A DNA stretch of 38,609 nucleotides from a virus, in IMG/VR virus record IMGVR_UViG_3300034152_000467, positions 1 through 38,609 of that record. One strand, written 5' to 3'. The notes under the pieces are model-generated. The model was not told where the DNA came from. It worked only from the letters and a program-made list of their open reading frames with translations, and ran no database searches. The translations under genes and the position numbers were made by a program. Every line of letters begins with the position of its first letter. The stretch's first letter is position 1. This document shows positions 15,603 to 23,308 of the stretch, piece by piece.

Positions 15603-16004
15603 ATGAGGCTTGATGAGGCACTGAAATTAAGAAAAATATCTTATACTGGCACTAGAGATGATTATACTATTAGTGATAGTGACCCGAATATTCTAGTGTT
15701 AGACCCAGACTATAAACACGACGAGCATGGAAGGAGTATCCTTGCCTTTAACTTTAATTATTTAGATAGCCTTTCACGTTCTGAAAAGAAAAAATTCAAG
15801 TGGCGAGTAAATAAAGTAGATGGTAAATTACTAGACGACAACAATCTGAAAACTTGGGTGAAAGATAAATTAAATATAGGAGATTATGAAGATCTATCAA
15901 AAGAAGAAAAGATAAAGCGTTATAAAAAATTAATAAGAGAGTTTCCCGAACTAAAGAAAATAATAAGACGATATAAATATTCTGGAATAGGCAGGAAAGA
16001 ATAA
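15603..16004 (+). CDS. Hypothetical basic protein with leader-like N-terminus
   Basis: 133 residues. The N-terminus MRLDEALKLRKIS fits the recurring M-K/R-F/L-x-D/E-A leader; LDE followed by A also fits the T4 gp21 cleavage consensus (L/I-x-E then A/G/S). The C-terminal half is very basic (KRYKKLIREFPELKKIIRRYK), suggesting DNA contact. There is no SD; CAAGTTAAACATATG precedes it. It overlaps the next gene by one base (TAATG). Confidence 0.55.
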   Translation: MRLDEALKLRKISYTGTRDDYTISDSDPNILVLDPDYKHDEHGRSILAFNFNYLDSLSRSEKKKFKWRVNKVDGKLLDDNNLKTWVKDKLNIGDYEDLSKEEKIKRYKKLIREFPELKKIIRRYKYSGIGRKE

Positions 16005-16783
16005 TGGACTTTACTAGATTTTTGAATTGTATAGTTGGTGCTTTAACTGAGTCAGAAAACAAATGGAAACCACAAAAAAGAAAGTTTTCTCTAGATACTA
16101 ATTCAGATTTGTGGAATGAATTAAAACCGTGTGATTTAGTGTTCTACAGACTAAAGAAAAATGATTTTATTGGTGGTGTCATATCTTACATAACTTCTTC
16201 TCCTTACATTCATGTTGAATTTCACGCATTTGACGGCTACTCTATATCGGCGGGAACTGTTGGCGTCACTTATGCAGACACTATCTCTTACAGTAAGAGT
16301 GGGTATAATTTAGACCTCTATAGACTAAATAGAGAAATAACAAGAGAAGAAAGATTAATTATGGAAGCAAAAGCAGCTCAAGCATTACTAAAGCCATATG
16401 ATTACATTCATCTTTTCGTATTTCCATTTTTGAGTGAAAGAGCAGCCGCAAAGAAAGCTGGAAACGACGCTTATATTTGTTCTGAATTAGTTGCTTGGAT
16501 TTATAAAAATGCAGATATAGATTTGATTCCAAGCAAGCCAGAATCTGCAGAAGCTCCAGCAGATATTGCAATGTCTGATTCACTTGACTATATAGGCACA
16601 TTTGACAGCAACGGGAGACGGGTAATTGGAAATCTTCGAAACAAGTTTTGGAAAGAAGAATACAACAATTTGCAGAAAATTGTTGGTAATATAATGAACT
16701 TTTTCAGCGTGAAAGACGAATATTACAAAGGACTAATGTTGAACAAGCGAAAACTGAAAGAGGAAAGTAATGAATCGGAGTAG
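16004..16783 (+). CDS. Permuted papain-like (YiiX/NlpC-P60 superfamily) protein
   Basis: 259 residues. LKPCDLVFYRLKKN, then SYITSSPYIHVEFHAFDGYSI, places a catalytic-type His at residue 70. YDYIHLFVFPF and YICSELVAWIYK place a catalytic-type Cys at residue 159. This His-before-Cys order is the circularly permuted NlpC/P60 arrangement seen in YiiX/YaeF-type and lipid-modifying enzymes. Substrates in the family are peptidoglycan peptides, amides or lipids. It could act on the cell envelope or on a host protein. No signal peptide is present. It overlaps the next gene by 14 bases. Confidence 0.65.
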   Translation: MDFTRFLNCIVGALTESENKWKPQKRKFSLDTNSDLWNELKPCDLVFYRLKKNDFIGGVISYITSSPYIHVEFHAFDGYSISAGTVGVTYADTISYSKSGYNLDLYRLNREITREERLIMEAKAAQALLKPYDYIHLFVFPFLSERAAAKKAGNDAYICSELVAWIYKNADIDLIPSKPESAEAPADIAMSDSLDYIGTFDSNGRRVIGNLRNKFWKEEYNNLQKIVGNIMNFFSVKDEYYKGLMLNKRKLKEESNESE

Positions 16784-17669
16784 TGAATTAGAACATTTTA
16801 GAACAGTAAGAGTAAAAAGAGATAACTTGTCTAAAGAACTTAGAGGGTGGGTGTCTGAGTCTGTTCTAGACCCTATAAGAGATGAATTAGCAAAAGATGT
16901 CTGGAGCGACAGTCAAAAAGTAAAGCAAGCTCACAGAGAATATATACTAAACACTTTGAGCAACTGGTTAGAAAAGATGGGCGTGGAAGAAGAGGCAGAA
17001 CAAGTTACAATAATAGGCTCTATTACTACGTACCAATATGCAAAAGATAGTGACATAGACGTAAATGTAGTAATAGACATTCCTGAGAAAGAACTTAACG
17101 AACTTTTACCAATGCTCCCTAACGGAACGCTTTTGCCGGGCACAAACCATCCAGTAAATTATTATTTAGCAAAAGACGCTGGAGAAAATGTAAGCAAAAA
17201 AGATTCGGCTTACGATTTGCTAAACAATAAGTGGATAAAAAAGCCAAAACTTTCAGATGTAGAAGTACCGTATTCTTATATATTAGAAATAGCTAAATTC
17301 TTTATGGCTGGAATAGAGAATAGAATTTCTGAATATGAGCGAGACAAACACGAGCTTGATTTATATAAAGACTACTTGAAAGAAGCAGACACTAAAATAG
17401 ATATAGACGAGCTTGAGAATGTGATAGACCTAAAAGAGATGGAGATAAAAGCCGACTTAGATTCTTTATATGTCGCTCTAAAAATGGTCAAAGGCTTCAG
17501 GAAAGAAGCTTTTGAAGATGAATATGAGCCCAGCTTTCTAATAACAATAGAGACTAAAAAGCCAGATTTCCGCATCGAGAATTTAGTTTATAAAATGGTA
17601 GAAAGGTTTGGCTATCTTGACAAACTTCAAAAATATAAGAAAATCAGAAAAGAGCAAAAAGGCGAGTAA
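16770..17669 (+). CDS. DNA polymerase beta-type nucleotidyltransferase
   Basis: 299 residues with SD AAAGAGGAAAG. The region IIGSITTYQYAKDSDIDVNVV contains the GS motif (Gly83-Ser84) and DSDID (Asp93, Asp95, Asp97), the metal-binding core of the pol-beta nucleotidyltransferase fold. The remainder is helical, with a long coiled-coil-like segment (about residues 185-235). The family includes tRNA nucleotidyltransferases, antitoxin-type MNT enzymes, aminoglycoside NTases and CD-NTases. Sequence context suggests a phage accessory enzyme that adds a nucleotide to a protein, RNA or small molecule. No further assignment is possible. Confidence 0.65.
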   Translation: MNRSSELEHFRTVRVKRDNLSKELRGWVSESVLDPIRDELAKDVWSDSQKVKQAHREYILNTLSNWLEKMGVEEEAEQVTIIGSITTYQYAKDSDIDVNVVIDIPEKELNELLPMLPNGTLLPGTNHPVNYYLAKDAGENVSKKDSAYDLLNNKWIKKPKLSDVEVPYSYILEIAKFFMAGIENRISEYERDKHELDLYKDYLKEADTKIDIDELENVIDLKEMEIKADLDSLYVALKMVKGFRKEAFEDEYEPSFLITIETKKPDFRIENLVYKMVERFGYLDKLQKYKKIRKEQKGE

Positions 17670-17671
17670 GT

Positions 17672-17719
17672 ATGCTGCTAACCGTATATTATTTCACAGA
17701 CCCAGATTATGAAGATTGA
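17672..17719 (+). pseudogene. Tiny ORF resembling the start of the next gene
   Basis: 15 residues, MLLTVYYFTDPDYED. The next gene begins MMPIVWYLVDPDYEEEL. The shared YxxxDPDYE segment suggests a partial duplication or a leftover of a tandem copy. Confidence 0.35.
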
Positions 17720-17743
17720 TTTACGCGATGAGGATTTAGAATA

Positions 17744-17944
17744 ATGATGCCGATTGTTTGGTATTTAGTTGATCCTGATTATGAAGAAGAGCTTACATCT
17801 CAAGACTGGGATGCAGTCAATCTTTTTGTCGCTCCGTATGCTGATAAAGGTTGGGGGGTTGGAGAAGGAGATCAAGTAGTAGTTGTTTCATATTCTGGTG
17901 AAGGGTGGTTGGGACTTCAAGATGAGATGGAGTTTAAAGAGTAG
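17744..17944 (+). CDS. Hypothetical small acidic protein
   Basis: 66 residues, Asp/Glu/Trp-rich, beta-like (GEGDQVVVVSYSGEGWLG). The two adjacent ATGs make the exact start uncertain by one codon. No family recognised. The N-terminus is similar to the tiny ORF at 17672. Confidence 0.5.
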   Translation: MMPIVWYLVDPDYEEELTSQDWDAVNLFVAPYADKGWGVGEGDQVVVVSYSGEGWLGLQDEMEFKE

Positions 17945-18009
17945 CCGTATCCTGTGCCACAAAGATTTTGGCAACGGGTAATCAAAGGTATATTTTCTGG
18001 GGATTTATA

Positions 18010-18387
18010 ATGGCCGCAAGAGCAAGAGACTACACATTGCTTCAAATAGCACAATATAATGGATGGGACTGGGTGTATGGACCAGACATTGACAAGGGTC
18101 ATAGACATCAACTGCATCACGATGATTTACTTGCAAAAGGGGGAGTAACTAGGTCTAGAATTCCTTACGCTAGAGGCCCTATGCTTAATGCTGCAGCATT
18201 CGGAATTACATTAGAGGGTTTATTAAGATTAATGAAATTATATCCGGTAGATGAATACGTAAACAGAATGAAAGCCGAGCTTTTTGATGCTATATTCGGC
18301 CATAATCCTAAAATACTTAATTTTATAATAGAAAGAGAAAAAGGCATATACAGGTTTGGCCACCATTATAGTAGCGATATATTCTAA
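18010..18387 (+). CDS. Hypothetical protein
   Basis: 125 residues from ATG 18010 with SD TGGGGA; the longer frame from 17968 lacks an SD. Contains HRHQLHHDDLL and a Tyr/His-rich end (YRFGHHYSSDIF). Such paired His-Asp residues might bind metal, but no family is recognised. Confidence 0.5.
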   Translation: MAARARDYTLLQIAQYNGWDWVYGPDIDKGHRHQLHHDDLLAKGGVTRSRIPYARGPMLNAAAFGITLEGLLRLMKLYPVDEYVNRMKAELFDAIFGHNPKILNFIIEREKGIYRFGHHYSSDIF

Positions 18388-18416
18388 AAATAAATAACGA
18401 TATACGGAGATAAGCA

Positions 18417-18794
18417 ATGAAATTTGTAGATTTGCTGAATGAAATAATACTCGAAGAACCACCAGAGTGGGATATAGATAAAATTGCAGAAGCGCTGTCG
18501 TCTAATTTTCCAGAAAACGACTTATATGAAATAGTTGGTAGTAATTTTTTTCCTAAAATACAAAGATGGCTCAGAGCTAAGTTAGAGAATATAGAGCCAT
18601 ATTCAGAATGGAAAAAGAAAAAAGAAAGTGAGCTACAAGCAAAAATAAAGACCTACCTTGGTTCTGGAAAAGTCAGCACAGAGAGAAAGAAATCAAACGC
18701 AAGAATACTAGCTAGAGAAATCATAAACTCTTACGATGAGTGGGAAGAGTATGATGTAAAACCCGCAGATTTACCAAAAGATAGATTTGCATAA
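18417..18794 (+). CDS. Hypothetical protein with leader-like N-terminus
   Basis: 125 residues. MKFVDLLNEIILEE is a variant of the leader pattern, with E-rich end. The body is helical and basic (LRAKLENIEPYSEWKKKKE). SD is ACGGAGATAAG. No family recognised. Confidence 0.55.
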   Translation: MKFVDLLNEIILEEPPEWDIDKIAEALSSNFPENDLYEIVGSNFFPKIQRWLRAKLENIEPYSEWKKKKESELQAKIKTYLGSGKVSTERKKSNARILAREIINSYDEWEEYDVKPADLPKDRFA

Positions 18795-18805
18795 AGGAGG
18801 ACAAT

Positions 18806-18946
18806 ATGGCTAAAAATAAAGATAATGCTCAGAAGCAGCAAGACGAAATGAGCAAAGCGTTTCAGAAATCAACTGGAATGCCTGTTGTAAATCAGCCACA
18901 GCCTACACCAGGCGAAACAACTTTCGCTAAAGACGAAAAGAAATAA
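18806..18946 (+). CDS. Hypothetical small protein
   Basis: 46 residues (MAKNKDNAQKQQDEMSKAFQ...), hydrophilic, with excellent SD AAAGGAGG. Ends two bases before the next ATG. No family recognised; it may form a unit with the membrane protein at 18948. Confidence 0.6.
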   Translation: MAKNKDNAQKQQDEMSKAFQKSTGMPVVNQPQPTPGETTFAKDEKK

Positions 18947-18947
18947 T

Positions 18948-19793
18948 ATGGACCCAGTAACTTCTAGTCAAACAGTGCAAGCATTCGTAGAAGCAGTGAA
19001 AGTAGTTGGACCATGGAATGTTGTGCTTGTTATACTTATAGTTGGTGTAGTTATAAACTTACCCACAATAATAAAAAGTATAACAGATTTGTTTGGAAAG
19101 AAAAATGAGGTAGCAGAGTCTGAAAGGATGCAACAGAATATAGGGAATATCAAGCAATCTCTTTCAGACCTGCACACTGCCTCAGAAAGCGTAATAAACT
19201 GCACAATAGAAAACAAAAACAAAGTAGAGTCAATCAGCAAAGATGTCGATATAATCGGCAAAGACATGGTTACACTTGCAGAAGAAAGGCGGAGAGAAGC
19301 TGCTGGTATAATAGACGAAATGGAAGAGCTCAACACTGGACTAGAAATAATCCACAGAAACATGAAGAATGTAATGAGCGAGCAAGACACTGTGAATGTA
19401 TTAGAACACTATCTCGGAATAAAGAAAAGTCTAAAAGAAAATATCGTTGATAAAATAATGGTGGTTATAGAAGAGCTGAAAGATGAAAAATCTGGACAGC
19501 TTTCATATGATATAAGAAAAACGATAGATACAGTATGGCTTGAATTTTTGCGAGATGTTGCGCCTCTAAACACTCCAATAGGACTGAAAGAGCATTTCGA
19601 AAGTCTAACAGAAAATTTCTGGAAGCAAGATGGATTATTCTCGCAGATAGTAACTCTTGCACTAAACGATTACCCAATAGAACGAATAAGAAGTACAATA
19701 TCGCTAAATCTTGATAGCGAGCTAAGACTTTTGCACTCTAAAACTGCACAGTACTTGCAGAAGATAAAAGAAAGTAAAGAAAGAGGAGCATAA
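18948..19793 (+). CDS. Membrane-anchored coiled-coil protein
   Basis: 281 residues. One N-terminal membrane helix (about residues 24-42, VVLVILIVGVVINLP) is followed by a long coiled-coil region (about 55-170, with many SxS/heptad-like stretches resembling methyl-accepting chemotaxis protein helices) and a C-terminal helical domain. No catalytic motif is seen. Phage membrane proteins of this form could be superinfection-exclusion or lysis-control factors, which is speculative. Confidence 0.6.
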   Translation: MDPVTSSQTVQAFVEAVKVVGPWNVVLVILIVGVVINLPTIIKSITDLFGKKNEVAESERMQQNIGNIKQSLSDLHTASESVINCTIENKNKVESISKDVDIIGKDMVTLAEERRREAAGIIDEMEELNTGLEIIHRNMKNVMSEQDTVNVLEHYLGIKKSLKENIVDKIMVVIEELKDEKSGQLSYDIRKTIDTVWLEFLRDVAPLNTPIGLKEHFESLTENFWKQDGLFSQIVTLALNDYPIERIRSTISLNLDSELRLLHSKTAQYLQKIKESKERGA

Positions 19794-19795
19794 AC

Positions 19796-19990
19796 ATGGA
19801 CAGAGGCCCAATAGAACCTGCGCATAAAGACGCCGAACAAGTTAGCCATTCAGATGTAATGGAAAAGCTAAATAAGTTGCTAACTAAAAATAAAGTTTTA
19901 GTTACTAATTTACAAGTTGAGCCAAGATTTCAGAATGGCAAAAGAAATGTAAGAATAAACGGCGGGAATAAATCGCATATTTCTATATAA
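19796..19990 (+). CDS. Hypothetical small protein
   Basis: 64 residues, starting 2 bases after the preceding stop, with GAAAGAGGAG as ribosome site. Helical N-terminus (SDVMEKLNKLLTKNK) and basic C-terminal strand (RNVRINGGNKSHISI). No family recognised. Confidence 0.6.
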   Translation: MDRGPIEPAHKDAEQVSHSDVMEKLNKLLTKNKVLVTNLQVEPRFQNGKRNVRINGGNKSHISI

Positions 19991-20011
19991 AGATTGAAGG
20001 AGTGAGGTAAT

Positions 20012-20461
20012 ATGAAACTATCGATGGCGGAGCGCTTGCTTATAGGACAAATTGTAAATGTCAAATTGAATACAGCAACTTTGAAAGACCATATTATGCT
20101 TGAAAGCATATTCAAAGATGCTGACCCAGACAGTATAGAATATCCTATACCGCAGAATTTTGTGCCCGATGATAAACAGGAACTTTTCCAAAAATACGAA
20201 AACAAGCAAATCAAAGACATAGAAGATGAAGAAGACAAAAAAGTACTTCAGCAAGCTATGATTGAATCACGAGAGGCAGAAGCTAAAATTTGGGAAAATA
20301 AAGAATCAGAAGATGAACAAGTCAATGTAAAGTTTTCGCCAGACCAACTCAAAGTACTGAACGATTTTTATGAAACCGACAAGAGACCTTTTCCAAGACA
20401 GTACCACGACGCTATAGTCAGTTTGCATGACAAGATAGAATCTAAAAAGAAAAAGAAGTGA
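20012..20461 (+). CDS. Hypothetical protein
   Basis: 149 residues, acidic, helical. SD is AAGGAGTGAGG. The C-terminus is Lys-rich (IESKKKKK). It ends in the codon that overlaps the Hsp20 start, so the two are coupled. No family recognised. Confidence 0.6.
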   Translation: MKLSMAERLLIGQIVNVKLNTATLKDHIMLESIFKDADPDSIEYPIPQNFVPDDKQELFQKYENKQIKDIEDEEDKKVLQQAMIESREAEAKIWENKESEDEQVNVKFSPDQLKVLNDFYETDKRPFPRQYHDAIVSLHDKIESKKKKK

Positions 20462-20916
20462 TGAATGATAGAATTGTAAGAGACACAGCAATGTTTTTCG
20501 ACCATATTTTTAGAACTTTAGAAAACGTTGTTGAGTTTCCATGGCAAGATTTTAATGTAGAGATTGGCTATAATTGTCCCAATTTTCCGCCTGTTGATGT
20601 CATTATCAAGAATAACAAGGACATTATTTTCAAATTTGCTTTGGCCGGGTACGAAGAAGGCTGTATAGATTTACACTTTGAGGGCGATTATATGATTCTA
20701 ACATTAAACCCTAAAGAAGAGCTAAACGAGGACGAACATTACGTAAAGAGGGGAATAAAAAAGTCAAGAACAATGACTAAATATCATGTACCTGGTAGCT
20801 TGTTCAATCAGGAAAAAGCTGAAGCAATGTTCAGGAGAGGCCTTCTAATTGTAAAAATCCCCTCAGATGAAAAAATAAAAAGTAGGAAAATAAACATTGA
20901 GGTTGATGATGACTGA
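20461..20916 (+). CDS. hsp20: Small heat-shock protein (Hsp20/alpha-crystallin)
   Basis: 151 residues. Alpha-crystallin core: VDVIIKNNKDIIFKFALAGYEE, the strand IDLHFEGDYMILTL, KRGIKKSRTMTKYHVPG, and the GLLIVKIP strand that corresponds to the conserved (A/G)xLxVxxP. Hsp20 proteins hold unfolded proteins as oligomers; marine T4-type phages commonly carry one, probably for virion protein folding. It is immediately followed by a strong terminator, so it ends its operon. Confidence 0.85.
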   Translation: MNDRIVRDTAMFFDHIFRTLENVVEFPWQDFNVEIGYNCPNFPPVDVIIKNNKDIIFKFALAGYEEGCIDLHFEGDYMILTLNPKEELNEDEHYVKRGIKKSRTMTKYHVPGSLFNQEKAEAMFRRGLLIVKIPSDEKIKSRKINIEVDDD

Positions 20917-20935
20917 CGGCGGATTACAATAAATA

Positions 20936-20962
20936 GGGCTGGCAAAAGCCAGCCCTTTTTTT
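20936..20962 (+). terminator. Rho-independent terminator after hsp20
   Basis: Perfect 8-bp stem GGGCTGGC (20936-20943) with GCCAGCCC (20948-20955), AAAA loop, followed by T7 (20956-20962). Confidence 0.92.
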
Positions 20963-20973
20963 GTGTGTATGCA

Positions 20974-20982
20974 AGATAAATA
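20974..20982 (+). promoter_or_regulatory. AGATAAATA late-promoter-like motif
   Basis: It lies 12 bases after the hsp20 terminator and 14 bases before SD AAGGAG of the next gene. GATAAATA differs by one base from the T4 late consensus TATAAATA. Position between terminator and first gene of the next operon makes this the best-supported promoter here. Confidence 0.5.
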
Positions 20983-21007
20983 AAAATATAGTTTCAAGGA
21001 GAACAAG

Positions 21008-21364
21008 ATGACCAGAGAAGAGATAAAGTCTAAGCTTAGAGAACTTGAAGAGCAAGAAGTTAGTCTTGCTGTAAAAAGCAAAGCATATAAATGGTCAAAG
21101 TTATTCATTATCGGCGTCTTAGTTTTCATAGCTCTGATAGGTACATTAGGTTCTATGCATTGGGGCATCTTTTCTTCTTTCAGTATGTCTGATTTTGTAA
21201 GTTTTATAAACGCTTACAAAGCAATATTAATTACTTTCATAGGGAGCATTGGATTAGGCGGAATGGCTAAGAATGCCGTTGGAGCTATTGTAAGTAAAGA
21301 GAAGAAGAAAGAAGAAGAGAAGAAAGCCGAAGATACTGAATATATAGCAAAAAGTGGAGCATAA
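21008..21364 (+). CDS. Small integral membrane protein (possible holin-like)
   Basis: 118 residues. An N-terminal charged helix is followed by two membrane helices (about residues 33-50, LFIIGVLVFIALIG, and 72-88, AILITFIGSIGLGGM) and a Lys/Glu-rich cytoplasmic tail. Size and topology fit holin-like proteins, but no lysozyme is adjacent, so the role is uncertain. SD AAGGAG. Confidence 0.55.
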   Translation: MTREEIKSKLRELEEQEVSLAVKSKAYKWSKLFIIGVLVFIALIGTLGSMHWGIFSSFSMSDFVSFINAYKAILITFIGSIGLGGMAKNAVGAIVSKEKKKEEEKKAEDTEYIAKSGA

Positions 21365-21367
21365 TAA

Positions 21368-21568
21368 ATGAGTGACAATCAAGCTTATAACGACGCAAAA
21401 GCAAAAGAAGATGAGTGGAGAGATACTTTTTTTACTGCACCGGTTTATCCCGAACCAGAAGATAAAACGGTAAATAGTGTTGAAGCGCCAATGAAAAAAA
21501 AGAAGGCTAGAAATTCTGTATCTTTTGCATCAAAGCGAAGAAAAAATCAAATAGATATAGGAATATAA
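21368..21568 (+). CDS. Hypothetical small protein
   Basis: 66 residues, hydrophilic, with a Lys-rich centre (APMKKKKARNSVSFASKRRKNQ). Starts 3 bases after the preceding gene. No family recognised. Confidence 0.55.
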   Translation: MSDNQAYNDAKAKEDEWRDTFFTAPVYPEPEDKTVNSVEAPMKKKKARNSVSFASKRRKNQIDIGI

Positions 21569-21569
21569 T

Positions 21570-21806
21570 ATGTGGGGAGCAATAGCTGGAATAGTAGGAG
21601 CACTTTTAGCGGGAGCATTTGGTTCTTGGTTTTATTTTGTGAAAATTAGGGGCAGAATAGCAAGAGCTGAAGGGCAAGCATCCATAAAGAACAGTGAAGA
21701 CAGCGACAGTGATAGAGAAGATGTCCAATCGGCAATAGAAGAACAGATTAGGAAAAATAAAGAACTTCAAGACGAGCTGCGCAGAAAACTCGAAGATGGA
21801 GAATAA
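21570..21806 (+). CDS. Small membrane protein with coiled coil
   Basis: 78 residues. An N-terminal membrane helix rich in Gly/Ala (GAIAGIVGALLAGAFGSWFYFV) followed by a hydrophilic coiled coil. This topology resembles inner-membrane spanins (Rz-like) or stalk proteins. The following gene encodes a secreted coiled-coil protein, so the two may bridge the envelope; this is inference. Confidence 0.55.
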   Translation: MWGAIAGIVGALLAGAFGSWFYFVKIRGRIARAEGQASIKNSEDSDSDREDVQSAIEEQIRKNKELQDELRRKLEDGE

Positions 21807-21807
21807 T

Positions 21808-22350
21808 ATGAAACGCTTATTTTTAGTATTGATAATGCTGTTTGTATCGATGCTTACTTTTAGTAATGAAGATTTACTAAAAGCTTTGGAAGAAAGCAAC
21901 GCGTTATTAGAAGAAGCAAACCAAGAAATAATACGTCTTAGAAATATAATAAACGACAATGAAAAAACGAAAAAAATAAAAGAGCTAGAAGAAAAAATAA
22001 AAGAGCTAGAAGAGGGGATAGCATCTAGAAATGAACTGCTAAAAAAAGCTAACGCTGCGCTTGAATCAAGCAATGACGTGCTAGAAGATGCTAATGAAAG
22101 AATAGAAAAAGACCAAGTTGAGATAAAAGACCTTAGAGACAGAATAAAAGATTTGATGAATGCCGGTACAGAACTTGAAATTTATAAAATAAATTTCTTA
22201 CTTGGATATGGATACCCACATTCAATAGGATTTGACGTAGCAGTCAATTTTCCATTTTTTACCACTCTTGGACTATTTGGTGGAGTAGGGTATTTCTTTG
22301 AAAACGAATTTGTTTATGCTCGTGCTGGTATAAAGATAAATATCAAATAA
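21808..22350 (+). CDS. Secreted coiled-coil protein with beta-rich C-terminus
   Basis: 180 residues from ATG 21808 (an in-frame ATG at 21796 adds MENN; the shorter form gives a cleaner signal peptide). Signal peptide MKRLFLVLIMLFVSMLTFS, then a long coiled coil (about 20-115) that includes a tandem KIKELEE repeat, then a ~55-residue beta-rich C-terminus (FLLGYGYPHSIGFDVAVNF...) resembling part of an outer-membrane barrel. Periplasmic/outer-membrane placement is suggested, implying a diderm host. The role could be envelope modification or outer spanin-like function. Confidence 0.55.
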   Translation: MKRLFLVLIMLFVSMLTFSNEDLLKALEESNALLEEANQEIIRLRNIINDNEKTKKIKELEEKIKELEEGIASRNELLKKANAALESSNDVLEDANERIEKDQVEIKDLRDRIKDLMNAGTELEIYKINFLLGYGYPHSIGFDVAVNFPFFTTLGLFGGVGYFFENEFVYARAGIKINIK

Positions 22351-22366
22351 CATTTGAGGTACAATA

Positions 22367-22825
22367 ATGGCTAAAAAAGAAAAATTAGGCGATTTATTAC
22401 AGAAAGGTTTAGAAGCACCATTCTCGTATCCGCCAGTATACGATGTAAGAGATGAAGCAGATATGCTCGACGCACAAGAGCAAGCAGAACCAATGGATAA
22501 AGTTATGGTTCATATACAAAACTTACTAATCAGCGGCGACTATGAATCTGCTAGCGCTCTTATAAAGCAATTCAGAAGTGGGAGAAAGAAAGGGAGCTTC
22601 TTTTCTTATCATCATTTGAAACAACTTATAAACTGGGTAAGGCATATATATAAATATACTAATATGCGGGATTTGAGCTATAACTATTATGATTATAGTC
22701 TTACGAAAGAAATGGGTATTCCAGAGATGGAAGACTTGAAAAAGGTAAAAGTAAGAGATGACCATATAGAGAAGTTCATGAAAGACGTAGAAAGAGTGCT
22801 AAAGAAAAAATTCGCTCCCCGCTAA
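22367..22825 (+). CDS. Hypothetical protein
   Basis: 152 residues. Helical throughout, with MVHIQNLLISGDYESASALIKQF and a Tyr-rich stretch (SYNYYDYSL), C-terminus basic. No family recognised. TATAAATA at 22649 lies inside it and is coding. Weak ribosome site. Confidence 0.6.
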   Translation: MAKKEKLGDLLQKGLEAPFSYPPVYDVRDEADMLDAQEQAEPMDKVMVHIQNLLISGDYESASALIKQFRSGRKKGSFFSYHHLKQLINWVRHIYKYTNMRDLSYNYYDYSLTKEMGIPEMEDLKKVKVRDDHIEKFMKDVERVLKKKFAPR

Positions 22826-22845
22826 TATATTTGCTAGGAGATAAT

Positions 22846-23262
22846 ATGGCTATGTTTAGTATCAGGATGTCACCCCGGTTGTATTATGCAATAAAATACA
22901 ATCAATTTCCACCGTCGAAGAATGAAAAAATAAGCGAAGAAGATAGAAAAGAGTTCAATAAATATAAAAGACTGTGGGAAGAGCTTCAAAAGAAAATAGA
23001 CAACCATGACCAATCTGCATTTTCGCTTCTTTCAAGCATTATGGGGATGTGGGGATATAACAGGCGATACTGTGGTATGTGTGGGAAGCCTATTATAGGA
23101 AAACCACAACATATTTCAAATAGAATGGTATGCAATACATGTCACGACGGTTATATGATAGCAGAACAGCTACTTGTAAGAGAGGAAATGGCTAAAGAAG
23201 ACTCTGCTAATTCTGAACAAAAAGATAATCAAACAATAACAAAAGAATCTAACAAGCAATAA
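22846..23262 (+). CDS. Zinc-ribbon protein
   Basis: 138 residues from ATG 22846 with SD TAGGAG; the ATG at 22831 is upstream of the SD. The centre has a CxxC pair CGMCGKP and a second pair CNTCH, about 20 residues apart, which form a treble-clef/zinc-ribbon. The Lys/Glu-rich helix before it and acidic tail are otherwise uninformative. Nucleic-acid binding or a structural zinc site is possible. Confidence 0.6.
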   Translation: MAMFSIRMSPRLYYAIKYNQFPPSKNEKISEEDRKEFNKYKRLWEELQKKIDNHDQSAFSLLSSIMGMWGYNRRYCGMCGKPIIGKPQHISNRMVCNTCHDGYMIAEQLLVREEMAKEDSANSEQKDNQTITKESNKQ

Positions 23263-23308
23263 TGCATCTACATAGTTAATTACAACAATAATTACTTAGG
23301 GGGAACTT

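Noticed and set aside
21960-22015. Tandem 18-base repeat AAAATAAAAGAGCTAGAAG in the secreted coiled-coil gene
   Set aside because: It encodes a regular KIKELEE heptad and needs no special explanation.
22649-22656. TATAAATA inside the gene at 22367
   Set aside because: It lies in mid-gene with no gene start downstream at a suitable distance.
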